This document shows, in pieces, positions 26,515 through 36,581 of a stretch of 64,000 bases of DNA. The position numbers were made by a program, and so were the translations under genes. Below the pieces are notes generated by a model that saw only the letters and a list, made by a program, of their open reading frames with translations, was not told the origin of the DNA and did no database searches. Source of the DNA: Pyrocephalus nanus (taxonomy: Eukaryota > Chordata > Aves > Passeriformes > Tyrannidae); the NCBI GenBank assembly GCA_038380795.1, contig CM076266.1, positions 30,950,145 through 31,014,144 on the forward strand, written 5' to 3'. Each line of letters opens with the position of its first letter. Positions within the stretch are counted from its first letter, which is position 1.

Positions 26515-26530
26515 AAAAAAAAAAAAAAAA
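26515..26530 (+). repeat. Poly(A) run, A16
   Basis: Uninterrupted A16 (poly(T) in the RBMS3 sense), inside the proposed 3' UTR. Confidence 0.85.
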
Positions 26531-26887
26531 GGAAAACCAGAAACTTCAACAGTTAATACAGTTAATAATAATAAACCTTGGAAAAAATCATATTAGCCAG
26601 AACATAAAGAAAACCAGTTCTAGATTTCAGAGGCCACCAAGTATTCCTCTCCTATGACAACATCCATGCAGCATGTTGCTATTTCGCTGTTCACTTTTAT
26701 CTCATTTTTAACTTTTAGAAATAAGTTACCACTTTCTGAGCACTTTGTATGTTCCAAATAAGCTTTTTTCTTACCTTATGATCTATGACTGTTTATACTC
26801 AAGGCTCACAGTGTTTATAATTCATAGACTTTCAGACCAGTTCACTGTTTTTTGTTTTTTTTTGTGGGGGGATCAGTAACAAGATGA

Positions 26888-26935
26888 ATTGCATTTAAGG
26901 GATCCATTTTCATTGCATTTAAGGGATCTATTTTC
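26888..26935 (+). repeat. 24-bp tandem duplication
   Basis: ATTGCATTTAAGGGATC followed by CATTTTC (26888-26911) is repeated directly at 26912-26935 with one C/T change. It lies inside the proposed RBMS3 3' UTR, so it would duplicate any binding site it carries. Confidence 0.9.
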
Positions 26936-27307
26936 TTTCCTCTTCTTCTTCCTCTACTTCTTTGCTCTGTTTCGTTTGATTTGAAACACTATTGAACATT
27001 ATAGCATGGAAAAAAAAGGGAACAATTCTAATACAGAATGCACTTGAAACATTTTAAAAGTGACAGGCACTGTGATATCATGTTGCCTGTCCGGCTTAAT
27101 AAAAAACACTGAGATTGTTTAACTTCACTGAAAAAAATAAGAAAAAATGTTTCTGAATGTATAAATAAAGCAGCAGAGTTCTGAATAGAAACAAGAAGGT
27201 ACCTCAGCATATTCATCAGCCACATGGTAGCTACCTTGTAGCCTCATTGTTGATAGTAAATGAGACCTTTTTTGTGTCACATTACAACTAACACAGAAAG
27301 AAATGTC

Positions 27308-27313
27308 TTTATT
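27308..27313 (-). terminator. Candidate intermediate poly(A) signal of RBMS3
   Basis: The minus strand reads GAAATAAAGACATTTC followed closely by TTTCTGTGTTAGTTGTAATG, a GT-rich downstream element at suitable distance. It would give a 3' UTR of about 4.2 kb. Confidence 0.4.
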
Positions 27314-29310
27314 TCATACATAACTGACTTGTGCCGGGGATTATCTCCACTTGTACAAATAATTCGGAGAGAGACAGAAAGAGAGTACGTGTAGAAAGGA
27401 AGAAAATAAGGCTAGATTGATTTTTTTCCCTCCTATGCCCTCCAAAGAAAGAGGGAACCTTTATCCAAGGACAAAATTCAAGTGCCACTCTCAAAAAGCA
27501 ACAAGTAATGAGACAGCATATGAAACAGAAAGAGAGGGGTTTTTTTTCTGAATTGAAAACATGTTGTGGATGATGTTGTTCTTTTACTTTGGCATCATCT
27601 GGTTTTCAGAAGTGCTGAACATCAGTTACTACTCTGGAGAAAGCAGTTTTACCACTTCTGAAAATCAGGCCCTCTTCCTATGCTGAAGAACCATGTGAAC
27701 TCCCATTTCTCTCTTTTCTATGTTGCATATCTAGCAGCATTTATTTGGGAAACCCCCTCCCCCCTCCCACTATGTTAAAAAATACGATCTTGTTTTATTG
27801 ATTTAAAAAAATAATTGTGTTCTTTTCCCCAAAAAATTCAGGTTAGGGAAACACAGATCTCCTTTTAGGATTGGGCAGCTGAATCAGATTGATCCAATAC
27901 ACGTTTTAATTTCATTATTTTTAATGGATACCCTGTGTCTAATCCACCACAGTAAATGTGATGAACCCTCCCCTCTCTTCTGGATGGAGGAAAGTTTAAA
28001 AATGTTTGGTTTAATTTTGACACACAGATATGTGTGCATGTATGTATATACTGAAATGCTGCTTCTCTTCTGCCTCCTTAAGGAAAAAAATCATCTTTTG
28101 ACTTGCTTCTCACCTTTTCCATTTGTTTGTTTGGAAAAACTAAGGGCCATAACCAAGATTGCTCTATGGAAAATAACTGTCATTCCTAAAACAGAGTTTG
28201 GTGGATTAAATTTAGTGTCTTTTTTTTTTTTTTTGGCCTAATCATACTAATTAGTGATTGTCAGCCAACATATTAAGACAAAAGAAATCATAGCAAAGAA
28301 CAGTTTTTAACTTCCTGCCTGCATGAAAATACTACATTGTTTTCAAAATTTCTGCTTGTGTGGGAGAGCAAAAATGAGAAGAAAGATCATGTTTGCTTTC
28401 TCCTGCGTCTACCTGGCAACTCAAATGCAACACTGAAAAATAAATGCAGAATTAAGGTGGCTATGCATGCTGGACGATGACAAAGACTGAGGTGAAGAAA
28501 TGAATCTGCGGTATGTAGGAATTCAGAAGGAAGACTGTTGTTTCAGTAGAAATACCAAAGATCAGGCAATTAAAGATAAAAACTCATCGAAATTAAAGCC
28601 CGCCTGGACAGATTAGTTGGTAACCCAATCCCCTTGCTTTGGGATGGTCTCCAAAGCACATAATCAAAAAGCTTCTAATACCAACTATTCTGAAATTTCC
28701 ACTATAAACATATGCAGTATGTAAAACACCAGTGGAAGATAGTTTAAACAAACGAGAAAGTAAGAACTGGTCCGGCCATGTAGGTCAAATAAAGATAAAA
28801 AACCAAAAAAACCTCTATCTTCTGGACTGCGTTAGGGTGTCACTTCATCTTTGGTATAAAATAGGCCATCCATAGGCTGCATTTGTTCACAACTAGGAAA
28901 GACTACAGAAATTGTCAACAATTTCTTCTATCTATTGCTTTTTTTGCACTTTTTTTGACCATAAGCTCCTATCTACTTAAGTTTTTTTTTAATGCTCTTA
29001 AGCTAGGTTTTTGCAATGTGACAAGCAAAGCAGACTAAAAACTTCTTAAAGCTCATAAAAAAGACTGCAGATAAAAAGCACTAATGCTTTTGCTAGCGAT
29101 CACGCTTTGTAAATAAAAAAATCTGCATTCTGCAAGAAAAAACCCCTGCATTCTCTATAATGCAGCAAGTTTTTTTCTCAATTCAATAACTTTACTGTAA
29201 AATGCTTTAGCCTTCTAGAATTTTTTTTCTGTCAACAATTAAGACAAAGTTCATAAAAGTCCCAGCATTTTTCCAATCCTTTCAGTTGCCACAGTTCCTT
29301 TATCATCAAC

Positions 29311-29356
29311 TTTTCTTCAAAAGAAGAAAATCATTTTCTTTTAAACTGTACAGTTT
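29311..29356. repeat. Adjacent small palindromes in the proposed 3' UTR
   Basis: TTTTCTTC-AAAA-GAAGAAAA (29311-29330) is an 8-bp stem with a 4-base loop. AAACTGTACAGTTT (29343-29356) is a perfect 14-bp palindrome. Both would be transcribed in the RBMS3 3' UTR and could fold or pair between transcripts. Function is unknown. Confidence 0.6.
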
Positions 29357-29688
29357 ATTTTTTGTTCACCCCAAAAACTCAGTCTATTAAACTTCTGCAC
29401 CAGCACCGGTGTGAGCAGTTTCAATTCATTCTCGGGTTTTCTAACAAGACGTTGACAGCTTGCCTTGAGAGCCTTTGACGTCCTTAAAATTAAGGCAATT
29501 AAGATTCAAGATAAACCTTACCTAAACATTTCTTTAAAAAAAACCAAAAAACAAAAAACCAAAAAACACTCTAGATTTAAAACAAGAAGAAAAAGAAAAC
29601 GAGAGAAAAAGAGTAGCTTAATTTTTGAGGAAGACAATTGGTTTTCATTGCAACTTGCTTCCTCTTGACATCATCAGTTTCTCTGTTT

Positions 29689-29708
29689 AAAAAAAAAAAA
29701 AAAAAAAA
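29689..29708 (+). repeat. Poly(A) run, A20
   Basis: Uninterrupted A20 after CTGTTT. It would be a U20 tract in the RBMS3 transcript. Confidence 0.9.
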
Positions 29709-30010
29709 TCTAGCTACACCTCCAGGTAAATTCTGAATTCAAACGTTTGTCCAGATGAAATGTCAACCCAGCATTTTTCCTCTGGGTTTTTTTCCTTTAG
29801 TTGAAAAAAAAAAAAATAGCAAAAATAAAAATGTCAGACTACATGACAGAACCATTTGCACAGCACATAAAAACACTGTTTTGTTTTCATTGGGAAAGGT
29901 AGAAAAAAAAAGCATTCATTTGACGCCTGTGCAAACTGGAAGCCAACTTCTTGTTCAGTGAAGTTTCTCCATTCAAGGCAAAGATTTCAGACCGACATTC
30001 TTCAGTCCTG

Positions 30011-30016
30011 TTTATT
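30011..30016 (-). terminator. Candidate proximal poly(A) signal
   Basis: The minus strand reads CAGACAATAAACAGGACTG, with a modest GT-containing stretch (GAATGTCGGTCTG) downstream. It would give a 3' UTR of about 1.5 kb. Support is weak. Confidence 0.25.
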
Positions 30017-31480
30017 GTCTGTAAAAACAATTGAATTAAAGTGGTCATTAAGTCAAAATAACTTTGAAATAGGCTTCTGTCCTTTTTTTCCACCCAATTC
30101 ACTTTAAAAGTACTCCAAGCTAAACTAACTTCGCAGCTGTTTAAATATGATACCACCAATAAGCTGAAAATACTCAGGCAAAAACAGGGAATTCCTGTTT
30201 TGGGGATGTTAACACACTCTAAGCAGATGAATTTACTCTTGTTAATGCTATGCTTAATAGGCAGTTTAACTACACTGAAATTAGATGAATACATGTAAAT
30301 CTTTCAAAAGTAATTCAATAAGAGGGTGAATATTTTCATAATAATTAGTGCCGCCATTTATTTTGGATACTAATAATGAAATGAAGATAAAATTACAATA
30401 AAAGGATACATCCAATTTGCTAGAAATAACACATTTTCTGATGGCAAGAACAATTAAACTGTGGAGCAGTCTGCTTAATGAGCCAGTTATGGCTAACTTA
30501 GTAGAAACATTCAACATAACATGAATTAGAAAAATATATTTTTTGATCATATAGTGTTAAATCTTTTTAAATTTAGCACAGGGAACAAACAAAACTATCG
30601 ACCTTTTTCTTACAGAAGATAACTCTCATTTTCTGTTTTTGAGGTTTCATGTCATTTAAAGATATGTCACATCAAACTTATCTTAACAAGACTGTGAGAT
30701 CTTTGGGGAGATGTAGAACCCACGTATAAATGCTGTTCCATGTCTAGGGCTATCAGTAAGGGTCAGCTGTTGTTTTTCCTACAGTCCTCTAAACTTAAAT
30801 GGAAAAAATCCTTTTCTGACCAAAGCTTAACAAAAGAAAATCCAGCATCTCTCCTTTTGCATGCATTAACACTTTTGCCTTTTGTAGATTAACATTAGTT
30901 TTAAAATTATGAGTTAAATTGTGAGGAATGTCAATGTCCTAACATTTGCCACAGAACTTTTTGTCTGGGATGGCAAACCTAAAACTACAATTTTAAATTT
31001 ACCAAAGGATTTTTCCCTTGCATGATGCCAGAAAAATAGTATTTTGAATGTTAACAACAGATTTATGTGGAATGCAACAATTAACTATTTTCTTCAGATT
31101 TTCTATCCATAATTTCCGGTAGGAGTATTCAAGCTGAATGTTCACCTTCTGAGGTTTTACTGCTGCTCTGGGTAGAGTGGCTGGTGTCACCAAAGGGTCA
31201 CAGCACACGCTCTTTAATCTAACCTGGCATTAATTTTGCCCACAAAAGCCTCCAGAAAAACAATTCTTTCCACATTTAAAATTAGAGTAGGTCATCCAGC
31301 AGACTTCTGCGTGTAGGTAAGAGTGTATTCTTTTCTGGGGGCAAGGATATCCATTGATCTCCATTTCATAGGTTTCACACTTTTATGTGCAAAATTAAAT
31401 ATTTATATGGAAAAAAAAAGTAGTAAGGTCTAAAACAATTAGGGTGAGTTCCTCATAAAGTGGATTCCTTTGCTCAGAAA

Positions 31481-31487
31481 TCAAGGC
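31481..31487 (-). CDS. RBMS3: RBMS3 last coding bases: final Lys base, Pro, stop
   Basis: Read on the minus strand the seven bases are G CCT TGA. The G joins the AA left at the end of the 33964-33837 exon, giving Lys, then Pro and stop. Phase, residue identity and a preceding AG all fit. Other AG-G-CCN-stop sites could exist by chance in 30 kb, and the acceptor's polypyrimidine tract is poor, so the call is likely but not certain. Confidence 0.6.
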
Positions 31488-33836
31488 CTGTTCTACCTAC
31501 ACAATAGTTAGCCAGGTTTTTGACATGAAGTTACCATTTCCAAACATCTTTGGGTGGGATTCTCAAGTACAGAACTCAGCATATTAAATAAAAGAACATG
31601 TATGCTGATTAAAAAAGTGGAACTTAAATTTTAAGTTTCGTGGTTTATTTCTACTTACAAAGAGAGTACAGAGTCCTTATACCACCCAGTTCATTCTTAG
31701 TACATTGTCTCTCCTTCGTTGCCTGCAATTTCATGATTGTTGCAAAGAAAATAAATATAAGGAAATATGGTGTTATAACTTTTCTCCTGACTGATCAGCC
31801 CCTATGATATAATTTTATATTGTCCGCCTTTTCCTTTGCCTTTATCTAACAAAATCATTGTGCAGTCATGTTAATTAATTTCTCTTATCTTGCTTTGATA
31901 ATTGCTGCTGTATATTGGGCATAATATTTGTTATTAATAAATGTGCCCTTCAAAAAGATGAGTAATAAAATTATATTTTAATTATAAAACAACTTCATTT
32001 GGTTTTATATTAGAAGTTACTGAAATATTTTGTCACAAGTTATGTTGTGTATACTGTGTATATTTTGCTTGTTTCTACAGCTTCCCACATTGCATTTCTG
32101 CCTGTAACTGGCAGACATAAATAGAGGGCCCATTTCATAAAAAATATACTGAAATAAGTATAATAAAAAAATCTGTAGTGGATCTGACTGTGTGATTAAA
32201 AAAGGGAGAAATTTCCCTGAATATAAATGCAAGAGCCATTAGAGGTATATCCATCATTGTAAAAAGGCTGTAGCTGACAAGGAAAGATGAGGGATCTCAT
32301 TCTCAGGAAATTCACCACACTGGCAAGAAACACAGCACCCATCTCAATAAAGAATTGCAATGCAGTTTCCTCTTATGTGGGAAAAATGCCAGAATCTGCT
32401 GCTTACAGCTACCTTATAAGGCCCTCTAAACCTAAGTCCTTCTGCTTTGAGACTTAAGCAAAAGGAAACAGAGACACAGGAATGGCCAGATCCAAAGGCT
32501 ACAGAACACAGTCATCAAAGCAAGTCAACAGGATGGTACAGACATGTATTTCTCTCTTTGCCCATTATATTCTATAAGTGTTTTGCAATAATTCATTTAC
32601 GGGTGCTACAGAGAGACTCTTGGCTAGAAAGATACACGTGCATAGACTGTGTCTCCAATTTGGTACACTGACAAAAATCTTGTGATTGACTGCTTTTGTA
32701 ATATGTACATACAGACAGATATGGGCATGACAAAAAAAAAAGCGGTCTTCTGTTTTATGGTGGTCAAAAAGGCAGATTGTGTGATCTGAAACCATTTGCT
32801 ACTCATATGATAGACAAATAAATATATCTTCCCCTTCGAGATTTCAAAAACGAAGTAAAGTAATTGACAGACTGGTATAATTCTAATCTTTCCTATACCA
32901 GCTCATATCTGATGCCTCTATAAGTACCGAGTGATGATGCATTGACTGACATATCTAACGTATTTCTTGTCTGGCTATTTGTCTTCTTTCTTGCCCAAGA
33001 TAAAACATGTGTAATTCTCTTTTCACACTGATGCTGGTGTTCAATATACCTGTATTAATAAAGGACTCAGTTTGTGCTTCTTCCTAGAATCTTTCCAACA
33101 CTGATCAGTCCCAGTGAGTATCCTGTCGCTAAGTAACCTTCCCTTTGTGAGGACTGGTTTTACTGCAGTAAAGAGAAGCTGTGTTTGAGGATTATTCTGA
33201 AGATGAAGGGACTCTTAAGGATTTCTAAATCGAGCTGTCAGTGTATAAATTTTGAACTTTCCAAGGTATTCCATGGGAAGTAAACAAAAGGAGCAGAGGA
33301 ATGGAGACAGACTGAGCAGCGCCTCTCCCCACCTCTTTCCTATCCATTCTTTTTCCATTTCCAGTTCTTGGCCACTCAGTGTCTGCATGGCACCAATTTT
33401 GCACAATCACAAATACCAACTTGGGGTAATTCATACTGCTTCATTAACTACACTCCCAGAAAGAAACCTTTACATGTGCCAATGTGTACTGTGCCAATAT
33501 TTTCATCGTTGCAAATTTAAGACCTTTTTAACCTCCGATGCCAGCTGCCACTTTAGCCCAGCTTGACGATTGTTAACACAGTTGCTGAGATCCTTCTGAG
33601 TCCAGAAAAGCAGCAGACAGTTAGAGAGTGTATCACTGTAGGCAGGAACTCAAGGACATTTTGCCAAGGTGAGGCCATCAGCCAAAACCTTTTGCTAATT
33701 ACAGTGCTATATATCCAGAATTCATGCGAACTTAACGAAGCTACTCAGAATTTATGCTGCTGAAACGGGGAGTTGAATTTGGCCTGCTATAATCAAGAAG
33801 CAAAACCTTCTGGCTACCAAGCGTATGCGTACTTAC
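31488..33836 (-). other. RBMS3: RBMS3 last intron (inferred)
   Basis: The donor is GTAAGTACG at 33836 (minus strand) and the proposed acceptor is GAACAG ending at 31488. No repeats, ORFs or other recognisable content are seen in these 2.3 kb. If the terminal-exon assignment is wrong, the intron extends further towards base 1. Confidence 0.5.
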
Positions 33837-33964
33837 TTAGACTGTTGGTAAGAATATGCAGGCGCATGTTCACTGGATGTTTCCACTGTCATCTGTTGCT
33901 GTTGACCACTGGCTTCCTGTGATGAAGATGCTACTGTCTGTGGAGAAGTATCAGCAACAACACC
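33837..33964 (-). CDS. RBMS3: RBMS3 penultimate coding exon
   Basis: RBMS3 is a single-stranded nucleic-acid binding protein of the MSSP/RBMS family, with two N-terminal RRMs and a low-complexity C-terminus. It is reported to bind AU-rich 3' UTRs and act in the cytoplasm. This 128-nt exon encodes 42 residues plus two bases. It starts GVVADTSPQTVASSS, continues with a QQQQ run and ends HAPAYSYQQS plus AA. The exon is preceded by TTGATTCCCTAG and followed by GTAAGTACG. It enters in phase 0 after PIE of the preceding exon and leaves in phase 2. Read straight through the donor, the frame gives AAG TAA, so an unspliced transcript would stop right after Lys. The residues match the RBMS3 tail as I remember it, with a few conservative changes. 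Confidence 0.96.
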
Positions 33965-36500
33965 CTAGGGAATCAAACGAGGACATGAAAAACTTAGTCA
34001 TTTTACTCACTGCAGTAAATTATGCAAAACAGCTCAGCATCAGCTCACCATTCCTGTATTTCTCCGGAGAATGAGAGAGTTTGAGGTAGCAGAACCACAT
34101 GCTAACACAACAAACTCCATCATTAGTTTTAGAGGGCTAATTCAGCAACAAGAAGCTTTCTCATCATACCAGTCGTACTTTGCTCTCACAGGCTGCAGTG
34201 GAAAACACCTCCATCTTTGAGGGAAGTTCCCTGTCCATTCAAAGCTAGAGGCAAAACTTCTGACTTTGGCAGATTCTGGGTTTTATTTCTTGTCTTTTTC
34301 ACAACATATGCATGGCTCTTCTAGTTTTCACCTACCTACCTCAATTCACAGTTAGTTCACAATTATTTTGGTTGACTTAAAATGCAATAAAGGAAGAATC
34401 TAGGCCTCCTGCTCTCCACTTTACTACACATCCAACAGAAATATAGCCACCTTAGAAAAATACTGCCCTTCTCTCCGCATTGCTTTTATGCATGTATCCT
34501 TCAAAATAAATTTGTTTTACGCTAAAGACATTTACCTGTTAAGTCAAAGCTCCAATGAAGTTTTGTTTTATTTATATGTTTGAAAGAAGTAGCTAAGTAA
34601 ACACACAAAAGATTATATGTATGAACTTAACATTATGCATAGCTTCTTATCCTGTTTAGACAGTCTGAATAATACTTGGTTTAAGTTTTTTTGTACTCTT
34701 TCAAAGTAAGCTACATTTTCTCTTTTACTCTCATGCTTGGAGTGTTGGTCACATAAATAGCAGGTCTCTTCAGGGAACATGCTTATTACTCTCTTGCACA
34801 CAAGAGAGCCAGAAGAGGGAGCACAAAGCACTTGCTTTGTTTTTATTTGAGTCCTGTGTAAACAACAGGTAGTTTATTTTAAAGCATCTGTTAAAATATC
34901 AGTTTCATTTTTCAGAAATTCTTCATATTTATTGCTTAACAGACTGTCAGTATTATCTTTTTCTGTCTACTTCCTTGTCTTTATCCTTCTGTTTGTGTCC
35001 ATCTCATCTTGAGATTGTAAGCTCTCTGGCGCAGAGATTGAATTTTTTGGTCTCTGCCTGTGGAGCATCCAGCATGGTAGGATCCTTGTTCATGATGCTA
35101 CATGAATACAGATAAACATTAACAATAATCATCATCACTGGCTCAGTGCAAAACAGGGTATATATCCAGATGATATTTGTATTATTATAGTAGATAGTTA
35201 CTGCACCATATTACTTTAGAAGGCATGAATATACCAGCAGGTGACGGGGAGGAGAGCTCAGGAAGAATTAATTTAAACTCTCGTTTGCACAGGTCAGCAT
35301 GGTGTGCAGCCAATACTGTTGTATGAATCACTCTCCATCCCGCCATCTCCTTTCAATTCATATTTGTATCTGCCCAGTTCAATACTTAAGAATGGCATTT
35401 GAAAGGAGGCACCCATGGTGCATTTATAAACAAATGAGGCTTAGGGCAAAATGATATCGAGGCAAAAAAAGACTGAAACAGGACCAGATCAGTATGAAAC
35501 AACAGAATTAGCCTTTCCTGTGGGACATTATTTGGGAATGATTGCAAAGAACTAGGAGAAAACAGGATAAGCCCACTTGACTGCTGGTGGAACCATGTCA
35601 CCAGTACCACTATCTCAGTATCCTCACAGCACAGAGTAGTAATAGCACAGAATCCAGAGTCCACATAGCCGAAGACAGAAGTTCAGAGACCCTGGCACTC
35701 CTTGCCTTACCCCAGAGTGGGGCACAAGTTGTTAATAAAAGAAGGCAGTGCCAAAGAGAAGCACACAGGGAAGAGGATCACAAGGTTCCCTCCTCTTGCT
35801 GTGCTCAGTTGCCCTTATGAAGCTTCACAGAAGTGGAGGCCAAGCTGACGCTCTCCCATCAGCTTGTGGTCTACAGGGTTGAGTAAATACTTACTCATTA
35901 GACTGTCATCAGCATGACTCAGCCCCAAGGAGGGAGGGAGCGAATCCTTCCTCAAGGATGAAAAGCACTCAGTCAGTGCAGCATCCTCCACGTCTGTATA
36001 TACAAGAGGAAGGTTTCCATTGCTCAATCACTTTTTCTGGTGGCTAAATGTTTCAGCAATTACCTATGCTTGCTAAGGACCGCATCAAACCCTCTTGCAA
36101 TCTTCTCTTCTTGAAATCTCTTTTGGTTTCGTGGTCTGCCTGCTGGGTTTGTTTTCCTGTCTCTTCCCATCTCCCTCCCAAGTACATGGGGAAAAAAATA
36201 GTCATAATCACTGATGTTTTACTCCACGTCCTGCTGTACAACAAAACAAATGCAAAACAAGAGCCCTTGCAAATAATTAAAAAAAATAAAATAAAAATAG
36301 GGGTTAGAAAAGAGAAGGAAAAGGAAAGAAAGAAAACAAAAGAGGAAGAAATGTACAGTTTTAATTTTAAAAGCTGGGAGCTTCCAGCCACCTCCATAAA
36401 GAAACTTTAGGCCCCTTTCAAACCACAGGTGCAAGAAGGAATAATAGATAAGAGTTCTGCTACCCCTTCATTCTACTTTCATGGATGGAGATAAACTTAC
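33965..36500 (-). other. RBMS3: RBMS3 intron, 2.5 kb
   Basis: The boundaries are GTAAGTTTA (36500 side) and CCCTAG (33965 side). It contains one ancient interspersed-repeat relic at about 34998-35140 and a K/E-rich purine patch near 36280-36350. No nested gene is seen. Confidence 0.9.
34998..35140 (+). mobile_element. Ancient L2-type 3' end or L2-tailed SINE relic
   Basis: GAGATTGTAAGCTCTCTGGC-GCAGAGATTG, then a CTGCCTGTGGAGCATCCAGCA segment, GGATCCTTGTTCATGATGCTAC and an AATAATCATCATCA tail, follow the order of the amniote element with TGTAAGCTCTTTGGGGCAGGGA at its start and an AATAAT tail. This is the common L2-like 3' module in sauropsid genomes. It lies antisense to RBMS3. The family name is from memory, not a database match. 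Confidence 0.6.
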
Positions 36501-36581
36501 TTCAATAGGGACAGCTGTTGGAGGCACAGGAGTATACTGGGGAATGTAGGTCCCTTGCATAGGTGCAGCAGCAGTCATATA
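36501..36581 (-). CDS. RBMS3: RBMS3 coding exon, 27 codons
   Basis: The 81-nt exon encodes YMTAAAPMQGTY followed by IPQYTPVPPTAVPIE. This is a Pro/Thr/Tyr-rich part of the RBMS3 C-terminal region, and the paralogue RBMS1 has a clearly related segment. The acceptor is TTTGTTCTAG and the donor is GTAAGTTTA. Both junctions are phase 0 and the length is a multiple of three, so skipping it would keep the frame and remove 27 residues. The upstream intron is 25.5 kb and the downstream one 2.5 kb. No domain with known catalytic or binding residues lies here. Confidence 0.97.

Larger units (their letters stand above)
23841..31487 (-). other. RBMS3: RBMS3 probable terminal exon (last codons plus long 3' UTR)
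   Basis: On the minus strand the exon would begin at 31487 right after GTAGAACAG. Its first base G completes the split Lys codon AA|G from the previous exon, then CCT (Pro) and TGA stop at 31483-31481. The resulting end, QQSKP, is the end I recall for vertebrate RBMS3. A CTAAC branch-point-like motif lies about 22 bases upstream of the splice site, but the polypyrimidine tract is weak. The rest is AT-rich, free of long coherent ORFs and rich in T and A tracts, as expected of a long 3' UTR. The distal end near 23840 is inferred from tandem AATAAA-type signals followed by a GT-rich stretch. Shorter forms are likely. Confidence 0.5.

Noticed and set aside
29887..30294. 135-codon minus-strand ORF in the RBMS3 sense
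   Set aside because: It lies in the proposed 3' UTR, has no domain and has the AT-rich composition of its surroundings.
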